Below, in pieces: positions 34,399-41,600 of a stretch of 55,495 nucleotides of DNA (its first letter is position 1; every line of letters begins with the position of its first letter). The notes below the pieces were generated by a model. It saw only the letters and a program-made list of their open reading frames with translations, was not told where the DNA came from and did no database searches. The position numbers and the translations under genes are program-made. The DNA is taken from positions 1 to 55,495 of the forward strand of contig JBOGIG010000147.1 in assembly GCA_050742455.1 (NCBI GenBank), given 5' to 3'. This stretch comes from JBOGIG01 sp050742455. GTDB lineage: Bacteria; Actinomycetota; Acidimicrobiia; Acidimicrobiales; JBOGIG01.

Positions 34399-34940
34399 GG
34401 TTCCAACACCTTCCTCAATTCCTCCAGACCTCGGTGTATAAGTGAGCCGACCGTCCCCGGCCGGCACCTCAGCACCGAGGCGATGTCGTTCTCGGACAGA
34501 TCGGAGTAGAAGTGCAACACGATGGCGGCTCGCTGACGGTAAGGCAGCGACAGCAACACGTCGGACATCTCATCCCCCGGGGCGTCCGGTCGGGTCGGGC
34601 CGGACGTCGGCTCCCACCGTGACTTGGCTCTTCGGACAAAATTCTTGCGGTGGTGCGATTTACAGGCGTTGACCACGGCCCGCCTCAAGTAGGGAGCGGG
34701 ATCGGCCACATTGTTCCAGTGGCGATGGCAACGCACGAACACGTCTTGGACCAGATCCGCAGCCTCCTCGGCCGAACCTACCAACAGGTATGCCTGGCGA
34801 ACCAGGGCTTCATGATGCTCCTGGTAGGCACCGGCCAAGTCCTGTCTGGCCCCGGGCCTGGGCACCGTCAGACCCCCAACCGGCATCGGCGCATCCAGCT
34901 CGCCCTCAGGGGCATCCTCGACCACCCTCGATTGTCTCAC
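34395..34940 (-). CDS. ECF sigma factor (SigE/SigM-like)
   Basis: A 181-residue ECF sigma. Region 2 is AGAYQEHHEALVRQAYLLVG and AADLVQDVFVRCHRHWNNV; region 4 is LSLPYRQRAAIVLHFYSDL and a C-terminal helix-turn-helix with SENDIASVLRCRPGTVGSLI. The first 30 residues are unstructured; start is GTG 34940, but the ATG 18 codons on is possible. Its stop overlaps the anti-sigma gene start. Its place between murJ/degV and trxB corresponds to sigM (Rv3911) in mycobacteria, though here it points the other way. Confidence 0.88.
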   Translation of the reverse strand: MRQSRVVEDAPEGELDAPMPVGGLTVPRPGARQDLAGAYQEHHEALVRQAYLLVGSAEEAADLVQDVFVRCHRHWNNVADPAPYLRRAVVNACKSHHRKNFVRRAKSRWEPTSGPTRPDAPGDEMSDVLLSLPYRQRAAIVLHFYSDLSENDIASVLRCRPGTVGSLIHRGLEELRKVLEP

Positions 34941-35014
34941 TACCGATTCAGACGCCTGGCTGTCGGTGTTCCTTGCACGCCAAAGCCACCGTGAGTGCCG
35001 GTAGTCTGTGCGAC

Positions 35015-35326
35015 ATGAACACCATCGGATCGTTCAACCCTGCCTCGGGAGACTGGCCGTCCAAGGCCGCCGATCGCATTGAATCGACGGTGGCGGCCGT
35101 GGCCGATCACACGGTGGGCCCTCTTTCGGCCATAGCCCGCGGCCTGGTCTACGGGCTACTGGCAGGACTGATGCTGGTCCTGGCCATGGTGTTGGTCGGC
35201 ATCTCGCTCATGCGCCTGCTCAACGAGTGGGCGTTCCCCCACCGGGTGTGGGCCAGTGACCTCCTCATCGGTGCAATATTCATTGCCCTAGGGCTGTTGT
35301 TGTGGTCCAGGCGCAACAAAGCCTGA
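35015..35326 (+). CDS. small two-helix membrane protein
   Basis: A 103-residue protein from ATG 35015. A soluble N-terminal part (about 45 residues) is followed by two transmembrane helices: GLLAGLMLVLAMVLVGISLM and then LLIGAIFIALGLLLWS, ending in a basic SRRNKA tail. No domain is recognised; the two-helix shape resembles small holin-like actinobacterial proteins. An in-frame GTG at 34991 is an alternative start. It precedes trxB by 25 bases on the same strand, and its end is close enough for co-transcription with trxB and trxA. Confidence 0.62.
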   Translation: MNTIGSFNPASGDWPSKAADRIESTVAAVADHTVGPLSAIARGLVYGLLAGLMLVLAMVLVGISLMRLLNEWAFPHRVWASDLLIGAIFIALGLLLWSRRNKA

Positions 35327-35351
35327 TCCACAACCCTAGGAGAGTTCGTTG

Positions 35352-36350
35352 ATGACCAAGATTCGCCAGGTCGCCATCATCGGGTCTGGACCTGCCGGCC
35401 TCACGGCCGCCATTTACACCGCCCGGGCCAACCTCGAGCCCCTGGTGATCGAGGGCCAGCCCTCGTCCACCAGCGACCAACCGGGTGGCCAGCTCATGCT
35501 GACTACCGAGGTGGAGAACTATCCCGGCTTCGTCGACGGCATCATGGGTCCTGAGCTCATGGGCAATTTCCGCTCCCAAGCTGCCCGCTTCGGGGCGGAG
35601 TTCCTCACGGCCAAGGTTGAACGGGTCGACCTGGCATCGCGGCCGTTTTCCCTCTACACCGATGTGGGTGGCGCCGAGCCGGTGCGGGCCGATTCCGTCA
35701 TCATCGCCACCGGGGCCCAATCCCTGATGTTGGGGATCGACGGCGAAGCCCGTCTGCTGGGCCACGGCGTCTCCACCTGTGCCACCTGCGACGGCTTTTT
35801 CTTCCGAGGACACCACCTGGCCGTGGCCGGGGGGGGAGATTCAGCCCTGGAGGAGGCGCTTTTCCTGACAAAATTCGCCGAGAGCGTCACCGTAGTTCAT
35901 CGCCGTAAGGAGTTACGGGCATCCCGCATCATGCAGGACCGGGCGTTTGCCAACCCCAAGATCAGATTCGCCTGGAACTCGACCGTGGCCGCGATCCACG
36001 GGGAGACAGCGCTTAGCGGGGTCACCCTGGCCGACGTGGAAACCGGCGAGGAATCCAAGCTGGACGTCACCGGCCTCTTCGTGGCCATTGGCCACTCCCC
36101 CAATACGGGCTTGTTCAAGGGAACCTTGGATACCGACGATGCCGGGTACCTACTCACCACCGAGGGAACCCGGACCAAGGTGGCCGGAGTCTTTGCCTGC
36201 GGTGATGCCCAAGACCACGAATACCGCCAGGCCATCACCGCGGCCGGGTCAGGATGTTCGGCGGCCATTGACGCCGAGCGTTGGCTGTCGACTATGACCG
36301 AAGGGAATCGAGGGGACTCACAAGACGTTGGAAAGATCCGAGCCAGCTAA
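35352..36350 (+). CDS. trxB: thioredoxin-disulfide reductase
   Basis: A 332-residue flavoprotein reducing thioredoxin with NADPH. The FAD-binding GSGPAGLTAAIYTARANL and PGGQLMLTTEVENYPGF, the redox-active CATC (in STCATCDGFF) and the NADPH-binding AGGGDSALEEALFLTKFA are all intact, as is GVFACGDAQDHEYRQAIT near the C-terminus. ATG 35352 is preferred over the adjoining TTG at 35349; both share an AGGAG. It lies directly before trxA with 40 bases between, as in mycobacterial trxB2-trxC. Confidence 0.96.
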   Translation: MTKIRQVAIIGSGPAGLTAAIYTARANLEPLVIEGQPSSTSDQPGGQLMLTTEVENYPGFVDGIMGPELMGNFRSQAARFGAEFLTAKVERVDLASRPFSLYTDVGGAEPVRADSVIIATGAQSLMLGIDGEARLLGHGVSTCATCDGFFFRGHHLAVAGGGDSALEEALFLTKFAESVTVVHRRKELRASRIMQDRAFANPKIRFAWNSTVAAIHGETALSGVTLADVETGEESKLDVTGLFVAIGHSPNTGLFKGTLDTDDAGYLLTTEGTRTKVAGVFACGDAQDHEYRQAITAAGSGCSAAIDAERWLSTMTEGNRGDSQDVGKIRAS

Positions 36351-36390
36351 CATCGGATTGGCCAATCGACACATAGGAGGTCGAGCCCCC

Positions 36391-36717
36391 GTGGCCGACA
36401 ACATCGCAACCCTTACCGACATGAGCTTTGACGAGGAGGTCAAGTCGAGCGACGTGCCGGTCCTCGTGGACTTCTGGGCCGAGTGGTGCGGTCCGTGCAA
36501 GATGATTGCGCCGATCCTGGATGAGATCGCCACCGAGCAATCGGGAAAGATCAAGATCGGCAAGCTGAACATCGACGAGAACCTGGAGATCTCCCGCCGT
36601 TTCGAAGTGATGAGCATCCCCACCCTGATCCTGTTCAAGGACGGCGAGCCAGCCACCCGCATAATCGGGGCCAAGGGCAAGGCCGCCCTGCTTCAGGAGC
36701 TCGCAGCGTTCCTGTAA
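36391..36717 (+). CDS. trxA: thioredoxin
   Basis: A 108-residue thioredoxin with the active site WCGPCKM (in LVDFWAEWCGPCKMIAP), the cis-Pro loop MSIPTLILFKDG and the C-terminal GAKGKAALLQELAAFL. Start GTG 36391, ten bases after AGGAGG (36375-36380); the frame is open further upstream but lacks family residues. It is part of the trxB-trxA pair and may be co-transcribed with the downstream cwlM-like gene, whose start is 14 bases on. Confidence 0.96.
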   Translation: MADNIATLTDMSFDEEVKSSDVPVLVDFWAEWCGPCKMIAPILDEIATEQSGKIKIGKLNIDENLEISRRFEVMSIPTLILFKDGEPATRIIGAKGKAALLQELAAFL

Positions 36718-36731
36718 GCACCTCGAGTCCT

Positions 36732-37697
36732 TTGGGCGTCGGCTCCTGCGGCGATGCCGTGTCGGATCTGCAACGTCGATTGGCATCAATTGGCATCGAA
36801 CTGGAGGGGGACACCCCGGGGCAGTACGGGGTCGGCACCGCCCAGGGTGTGCGGCGGTTCCAAGCCCTGAGGGGTCTTCGCCCCGACGGTCTGTGCGGCC
36901 CCCAGACGTGGTCTGCCCTGGTAGAAGCGGGCTACCGCCCGGGTGATCGTCTCTTGTACCGCAAGAGCCCCATGCTGCGGGGAGACGACGTGGCCGACCT
37001 GCAAAGCCGTCTGTCTTCGCTGGGATTCGATACCGGACGGGTGGACGGGATCTTTGGCGACAATACCGCCCGATCCCTCTCGGAGTTCCAGCGCAACGCC
37101 GGGTTGGTCCCCGATGGCGTCTTCGGAACGGCTACGGCCGGCGAGCTGGCCCGGTTCCAGATTCCCGGCAGTGTTCCCCACCTGGTGACCGGCGTGCGTG
37201 AACGGGAGGAGCTGCGCCGGACTGGTGGCGGGGTGTCGGGGACGACCGTGGCCGTGGGCCAGATCGGCGACATGGTCTCCATGGCCGCCACCCTGGAGCG
37301 CACGCTACGCCAGCAAGGGGCCGGGGTCCTGATCATCAACAACCCTGACGGATCCATCCAGGCCGCCCAGGCCAATGGAGCTGGAGCCAACCTTTTCCTC
37401 GGCCTGGGGTTGGATCCGGACCTGCGGGCCTGTGTCACCTCGTACTACTCCGGTTACTCCTGCGAGTCCTCGGGAGGTAGGCACATGGCCAGCGCTATCC
37501 AGAGCCGGGTGCCTCGTGCCCTCGGGATCTCTGACAATGGGATCCGGGGCATGGCCCTGCCCGTCCTGCGCGAAACCAGAATGCCGGCCGTGGTGTGCGA
37601 GCTGGGGCCGCCGGCCATAGTTGTCGAGCGGTCGGCCCTGCTGTGCGCCTGCCTGGTGGATGCAGTACGAGAGTGGTGCTCGGCCTTCAACTCTTGA
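36732..37697 (+). CDS. CwlM-like protein: two peptidoglycan-binding domains plus a degenerate amidase domain
   Basis: A 321-residue protein read from TTG 36732. Two peptidoglycan-binding repeats occupy about residues 1-70 (QGVRRFQALRGLRPDGLCGP) and 77-145 (FQRNAGLVPDGVFG). The C-terminal part, about 165-320, follows the amidase_3 fold but lacks the zinc residues: there is no DPGHGG first ligand and no SIHAN-type histidine (LFLGLGLDPDLRACV instead). A Glu survives in VCELGP. This is the Rv3915 (CwlM) position after trxA. Mycobacterial CwlM acts as a regulator of MurA rather than a hydrolase; the same is likely here. Confidence 0.82.
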   Translation: MGVGSCGDAVSDLQRRLASIGIELEGDTPGQYGVGTAQGVRRFQALRGLRPDGLCGPQTWSALVEAGYRPGDRLLYRKSPMLRGDDVADLQSRLSSLGFDTGRVDGIFGDNTARSLSEFQRNAGLVPDGVFGTATAGELARFQIPGSVPHLVTGVREREELRRTGGGVSGTTVAVGQIGDMVSMAATLERTLRQQGAGVLIINNPDGSIQAAQANGAGANLFLGLGLDPDLRACVTSYYSGYSCESSGGRHMASAIQSRVPRALGISDNGIRGMALPVLRETRMPAVVCELGPPAIVVERSALLCACLVDAVREWCSAFNS

Positions 37698-37718
37698 GAC
37701 GGTCAACTCTCGAGACGG
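37687..37718. repeat. 16-bp tandem duplication at the cwlM-like stop codon
   Basis: tcaactcttgagacgg (37687-37702) and tcaactctcgagacgg (37703-37718) are adjacent and differ at one base. The left copy contains the cwlM stop TGA (37695-37697); the right copy repeats the surroundings with CGA instead. Confidence 0.85.
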
Positions 37719-37723
37719 CAAGG

Positions 37724-37756
37724 CTATCCACAACCTCATGCACAGGGTGTGGATCA
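37724..37756. promoter_or_regulatory. two opposed near-consensus DnaA boxes between cwlM-like gene and parB
   Basis: CTATCCACA (37724-37732) and the reverse TGATCCACA (37748-37756, minus) each match TTATCCACA at eight of nine positions and face each other. An AT-rich tract (attaatagaagatatt) follows at about 37771-37786. The gap is only 96 bases and both flanking genes end into it. Confidence 0.4.
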
Positions 37757-37793
37757 ACCTCAATCACCGGATTAATAGAAGATATTCCCAGTC

Positions 37794-38717
37794 TCAATCG
37801 CTTGTAGAGGGGCTTTCGGCGATAAGTCGGTAGATCCGCTCTAGGTCCTCTATGTTGGCAAAGTGGATTGTCACCCGACCGTACTTGGCTCCCGGCTCCA
37901 CCTTGACCCTGGTGTCGAGGTGGTTCGAAAGGAGTTCTTCAAGTTCGACGAATCCCGGCGGGCGCAGCGCCTTCCTAGTGGAGTTCTCGGGAGAGCCCTG
38001 AGCCGCAGGGTCACCTACGTCTTCGCCGGCAGGGGAAGCCACGCCTCGTGCTCTTACTGCTTCCTCCACCGCCCTTACCGAGAGGTCCTGATCTATGGCC
38101 TTGCGCGCCAGTCGTTCCTGGAAGGCCCGATCCGGTGTGCCCAGGAGGGCCCGGGCGTGGCCGGCAGTCAGTTGCCCGTCGGAAACGGCCCGTTGGATGC
38201 TGGGGGGTAACTGGAACAGCCGTAGGGTATTGGAGACACCGGCCCGGCTCTTTCCGACTCGAATGGCCAACTGTTCATGGGTCAGCTTGAATTCCTCTAT
38301 CAGCTGCTGATAGGCGGCGGCCTCTTCAAGAGGATTGAGGTCTTGGCGGTGTAGGTTCTCCACTACCGCCTGCTCCAGACTGGACACATCGGTGGCCGTT
38401 TGAACCAGAGCCGGAATAGTGGTCAGTCCCACCCTGCGTGCTGCCCGCCACCGGCGCTCGCCGGCAATGAGTTCGTAGGTCCCAGGTGGGGCGCCCTGAC
38501 TCTCCCTGACCAGAACGGGTTGGAGAATACCCAACTCCTTAATCGATGCTGCGAGTGAAGCCATAGCTTCCTCGTCGAAATGCACCCGCGGTTGCAAGCT
38601 GTTCGGACGCAAGTCGGAGATGGGAATCTCTTTGAGGATCGACTCCCGATCAGAGACCACCTCGGTGGGAAGAAGGGCGCTCAAGCCCTTACCAAGTCCT
38701 GTGCGGCGTGCCACCAC
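37794..38717 (-). CDS. parB: chromosome-partitioning protein ParB
   Basis: A 307-residue ParB CTPase. It begins RRTGLGKGLSALLP (ParA-contact region), then ISDLRPNSLQPRVHFDEEAM, box II GERRWRAARRVGL with the CTP-binding residues, ENLHRQDLNPLEEAAAYQQL, and the parS-binding helix-turn-helix (TLRLFQLPPSIQRAVSDGQL, then LTAGHARALL). A Gly/Asp-rich linker precedes the C-terminal dimer domain. Start at GTG 38717, just after AGGAGG, overlapping the parA end by 29 bases. Two parS-like sites lie upstream of parA. Confidence 0.96.
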   Translation of the reverse strand: MVARRTGLGKGLSALLPTEVVSDRESILKEIPISDLRPNSLQPRVHFDEEAMASLAASIKELGILQPVLVRESQGAPPGTYELIAGERRWRAARRVGLTTIPALVQTATDVSSLEQAVVENLHRQDLNPLEEAAAYQQLIEEFKLTHEQLAIRVGKSRAGVSNTLRLFQLPPSIQRAVSDGQLTAGHARALLGTPDRAFQERLARKAIDQDLSVRAVEEAVRARGVASPAGEDVGDPAAQGSPENSTRKALRPPGFVELEELLSNHLDTRVKVEPGAKYGRVTIHFANIEDLERIYRLIAESPSTSD

Positions 38718-39879
38718 TCACCTCCTTGGCCAGCTCCCGATAGGCAATTGCCCCACGAGAGGTTGGATCGAACATCGTTATCGGCTGCCCGAACGACGGA
38801 GCCTCCGACAATCTCACCGTGCGGGGAATGATATTGCGGCACACTTTGGCCCCAAAGTGCTTACGAACTTCACTGGCCACTTGCTCGGCCAGTTTTGTCC
38901 TGGCATCGTACATGGTCAGAACGATCGCACTCAGCTCCAGGCCGGGATTCAGTTGGCCCTGAACCAGGTGCACGTTGCGGATCAGCTGTCCCAGGCCCTC
39001 CAGGGCGTAGTACTCACACTGAATGGGAACCAGCACTTCGTGGGCGGCGGCCAGTCCGTTGACGGTAATCAGCCCGAGGGATGGGGGGCAGTCGATCAGC
39101 ACGAAGTCGAAGTCGTCAATCACTACCTCGATGGCCTTGCGTAGCTTCAGCTCTCGCGAGAAGGCGGGCACCAACTCGATTTCGGCACCGGCGAGGTCGA
39201 TGGTGGCGGGCACGACGAACAGATTCTTCAGCGCCGTGGGTTCAATCGAGTCCTCGATGGGGGCATCGTGAATAATGACGTCGTAGATGGAAGTCTCAAG
39301 GTTCCGGGCGTTGATACCCAGCCCGGTGGTGGCATTTCCCTGCGGATCCAGATCTGCCACCAATACCCGGTACCCGATCTCGGCCAGTGAAGCCCCCAAG
39401 TTCACTGCCGTGGTCGTCTTCCCTACCCCGCCCTTCTGGTTGGCAATGGCGATAACACGAGGAAGTGGGCGGTCGGTCCATGCGGTGGCCCTGTTCACGA
39501 CCTGGCGCAGGGCCGTGGCCGCTGCCTGAGTATCAAGGCCCGTCACCTGGTGCTCCTCATTGTCGGCCGCGGGCATAGGCGTCTCGGGGTTGGGTTGGAT
39601 CTCACCGCTGTCAGCCGAGTTCGTATGTTCGGCAGGCGGTGGGTCCGTCTCAGAAGCGGGCATTGGGTCTGCCTCTACCTCTACCTCCGTCTCGGCAACC
39701 GGCTTGGGCTCGGCATCCGGCTTGGGTTCGGCAACCGGCTTGGGCTCGGTTACTTCGTCCAGTCCCGACACCTGTGGATTGTTCGTGTCGTCCGCCCCTT
39801 GCGCCGAGGAGTGCAAGCGTTGGAATATCTCCATCCCCTTGGCCATGATGTCGTCGTTGGGGTCGGCCACAACCCTCAT
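38689..39879 (-). CDS. parA: chromosome-partitioning ATPase ParA with long N-terminal extension
   Basis: A 396-residue protein. Residues from about 141 are a full ParA/MinD ATPase: RVIAIANQKGGVGKTTTAV (deviant Walker A, 149-156), LVADLDPQGNATTGLGI and FVLIDCPPSLGLITVNGLA (Walker B), with AIQCEYYAL-type PIQCEYYALEGLGQL. The first 140 residues are unusual: acidic, Pro/Glu/Thr-rich, with tandem EPKPVA/EPKPDA units. Starts at ATG 39879; ATGs at residues 12 and 16 are also possible but would keep most of the extension. It acts with ParB on parS to segregate origins. Confidence 0.95.
   Translation of the reverse strand: MRVVADPNDDIMAKGMEIFQRLHSSAQGADDTNNPQVSGLDEVTEPKPVAEPKPDAEPKPVAETEVEVEADPMPASETDPPPAEHTNSADSGEIQPNPETPMPAADNEEHQVTGLDTQAAATALRQVVNRATAWTDRPLPRVIAIANQKGGVGKTTTAVNLGASLAEIGYRVLVADLDPQGNATTGLGINARNLETSIYDVIIHDAPIEDSIEPTALKNLFVVPATIDLAGAEIELVPAFSRELKLRKAIEVVIDDFDFVLIDCPPSLGLITVNGLAAAHEVLVPIQCEYYALEGLGQLIRNVHLVQGQLNPGLELSAIVLTMYDARTKLAEQVASEVRKHFGAKVCRNIIPRTVRLSEAPSFGQPITMFDPTSRGAIAYRELAKEVSGGTPHRTW
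39697..39750. repeat. three 18-bp tandem repeats in parA
   Basis: Three 18-bp units (39697-39714, 39715-39732, 39733-39750) of the type aaccggcttgggctcggc, differing at one to two bases, encode the repeated six-residue EPKPVA/EPKPDA block in the ParA extension on the minus strand. In-frame unit length means copy-number changes would not disrupt the gene. Confidence 0.85.
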
Positions 39880-39926
39880 CCTTCCTCATGGCGACAGGCA
39901 GGTCAAGGATCCGAGCAAGAAAGTTG

Positions 39927-39942
39927 CGTTTCACGTGGAACC
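39927..39942. promoter_or_regulatory. parS-like site
   Basis: CGTTTCACGTGGAACC carries the GTTTCACGTGGAAC core of parS around the CACGTG palindrome and differs at both ends from the consensus TGTTTCACGTGAAACA. It lies 48 bases upstream of the parA ATG. Confidence 0.85.
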
Positions 39943-39983
39943 ATCCTTACAACAAAACGGAATAGCGACCGGCTGACCTGACG

Positions 39984-39999
39984 TGTTCCACGTGAAACA
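39984..39999. promoter_or_regulatory. parS site
   Basis: TGTTCCACGTGAAACA matches the bacterial parS consensus TGTTNCACGTGAAACA. It is in the parA-rsmG gap, 42 bases centre-to-centre of about 57 from the first site, immediately before the rsmG stop. Confidence 0.93.
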
Positions 40000-40006
40000 T
40001 CGGTGG

Positions 40007-40717
40007 TCAGAACAAGGGACGCTTCCGCGGAATCCCAACACGGCGAGGAAGGCGGGGGTCACACACCGACTCCTGGTGCAGGACCTGGTAGGAGAACTCT
40101 CCAGTTATGCGCCGGCCTGCCACCAGCCCTAGCCCGACCGAACTAACTCCTTGCCAGCGATCCATAGAACCGGCTACCACCGGAGGGGTCGTGATCGAAC
40201 CGGAATCGAGGTTATTGGATGGAGGTTCCGAGACAACCAGGATCCCGCCAATTTTCAGCACAGCACAGGCACACTCTGCCGTCACTGCTGGGGGTCCGAA
40301 ACCTCTAGCCACCACGACGTCGAACGCCTGTCTGTATCCACTGACGTGCCCGACATCCTCAGCGCGGCCCCGCAGGACCGTTACCCGATCCGACCACCCC
40401 AAGTGGGTCACAGCTCGACTCAGAAAGTCCGTCCGCCTCAAACTCGAGTCGAGTAGAAGGAATTCGGCATCCTGGTCAAGTTCGGCCAGCACCAACCCGG
40501 GAAGTCCCCCTCCGGCACCGAGATCCAGGATCCGAAGGGACTGAGCCGAAGCGCAAAGTTGGGCCTCGCTTCTGCGGGTGTCACCACCCCAACCCCGCTC
40601 GAATCCGGCAGCGTGGGAAATTTGAGGGTCCAAGGAGCCCGGACCAAAGAAACCCAAGGTACGGGCATTTTCCAGCCACGTCCGTAGGCCGTCAGAGATA
40701 AGTGCGGTCGAGCCCAA
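40007..40717 (-). CDS. rsmG: 16S rRNA (guanine-527-N7)-methyltransferase RsmG
   Basis: A 236-residue methyltransferase (GidB). The SAM-binding motif is RILDLGAGGGLPGLVLAELD, followed by FLLLDSSLRRTDFLSRAVTH with the acidic ribose ligand, and VVARGFGPPAVTAECACAVL. The usual 'PGiplai' reads PGLVLAE here. The N-terminal part includes SDGLRTWLENARTLGFFGPG. Start TTG 40717. It modifies G527 of 16S rRNA; loss typically gives low-level streptomycin resistance. It lies in the conserved jag-rsmG-parA order. Confidence 0.93.
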   Translation of the reverse strand: MGSTALISDGLRTWLENARTLGFFGPGSLDPQISHAAGFERGWGGDTRRSEAQLCASAQSLRILDLGAGGGLPGLVLAELDQDAEFLLLDSSLRRTDFLSRAVTHLGWSDRVTVLRGRAEDVGHVSGYRQAFDVVVARGFGPPAVTAECACAVLKIGGILVVSEPPSNNLDSGSITTPPVVAGSMDRWQGVSSVGLGLVAGRRITGEFSYQVLHQESVCDPRLPRRVGIPRKRPLF

Positions 40718-40728
40718 AGTGGAAAGGA

Positions 40729-41598
40729 TCAGGTAGGGCTGATGACGACCCAGCGTCGTGGCTCTTCGCCCTCGGAGCGGGTCATCACACCCTCGATATC
40801 ATTGACCGTGTCGTGGACCACCTTGCGGTCTGCAGCGGCCATGGGCTCGAGAACCTGTTCGGTTCCATTAGACAACACTTCGCGGGCCAGGTTACGGGTG
40901 AAGTCACCCAAAGCGGCTTTGCGCTTCTTGCGATAGTCGGCAACGTCGATGTAGATACGTCCGTTCCTGGCCCGGGTGCGCCGCTGCACGACGGTACGGG
41001 TGACATCCTGGATGGCACTGAGAGTGGCGCCTTTGGATCCGATCAGCAGTCCGAGGTCCGATCCAGTTATAGACAGCTCGATCGACTCCTCGTCGATCTC
41101 GGTCAGCTCCACAACGGCCTCGTAGCCAAAGGTGGTCATGAGTCCCGTGAGGAACTCCCTGCCAACTTCCCCTTGCTCTGTGATTGGAACATTCTCGTCC
41201 ACCTGTTGGTCTCCATTCGCCTTGTCTTGGGGGCGACCAGGTTTTCTGGCCTTGGCTTTGACGGATACATCCGAGCGATCGGCGGACTTGACCAATTCTT
41301 GGGACGGTCCAAGGGATCCTTCGCCGTTTGAGGACTGCTCGTCCACCGAGGTCGACTCACGGCTGGGCTTGGATGTCGCCCCACGACGCCTCGTCGTCTT
41401 GCGATCCTCCTTGGCTCGAGGTTTTGTCGGCTTGACCCGGGCCCTAACCCGAGCTTCGGACCGAACCCGCCCAAACAAGCCATTGCGGGCCTCGGCCAGG
41501 GTCTCGAACTCGGCATCGTGGCCGGCCACCCCAAGCTGGTCCAGTGCCGCCTCCTTGGCTTCCTCGAGTGTTCTTCCAGTTGTTTCTACCCACTCCAC
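40729..41598 (-). CDS. jag: RNA-binding protein Jag/KhpB
   Basis: A 289-residue protein with a Jag-N domain (MEWVETTGRTLEEAKEAALD), a KH domain with the GxxG loop LLIGSKGATLSAIQDV, and an R3H domain near the C-terminus (KVVHDTVND). A basic, Lys/Arg/Ser-rich linker of about 100 residues separates Jag-N from KH. It is encoded next to yidC as usual and is thought to regulate cell-division or envelope mRNAs. Start at GTG 41598, with only two bases between it and the yidC stop. Confidence 0.93.
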   Translation of the reverse strand: MEWVETTGRTLEEAKEAALDQLGVAGHDAEFETLAEARNGLFGRVRSEARVRARVKPTKPRAKEDRKTTRRRGATSKPSRESTSVDEQSSNGEGSLGPSQELVKSADRSDVSVKAKARKPGRPQDKANGDQQVDENVPITEQGEVGREFLTGLMTTFGYEAVVELTEIDEESIELSITGSDLGLLIGSKGATLSAIQDVTRTVVQRRTRARNGRIYIDVADYRKKRKAALGDFTRNLAREVLSNGTEQVLEPMAAADRKVVHDTVNDIEGVMTRSEGEEPRRWVVISPT

Positions 41599-41600
41599 CG

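Noticed and set aside
39697..39750. Possible CRISPR or satellite array
   Set aside because: Only three 18-bp units without spacers, in frame within parA and encoding a Pro/Glu repeat.
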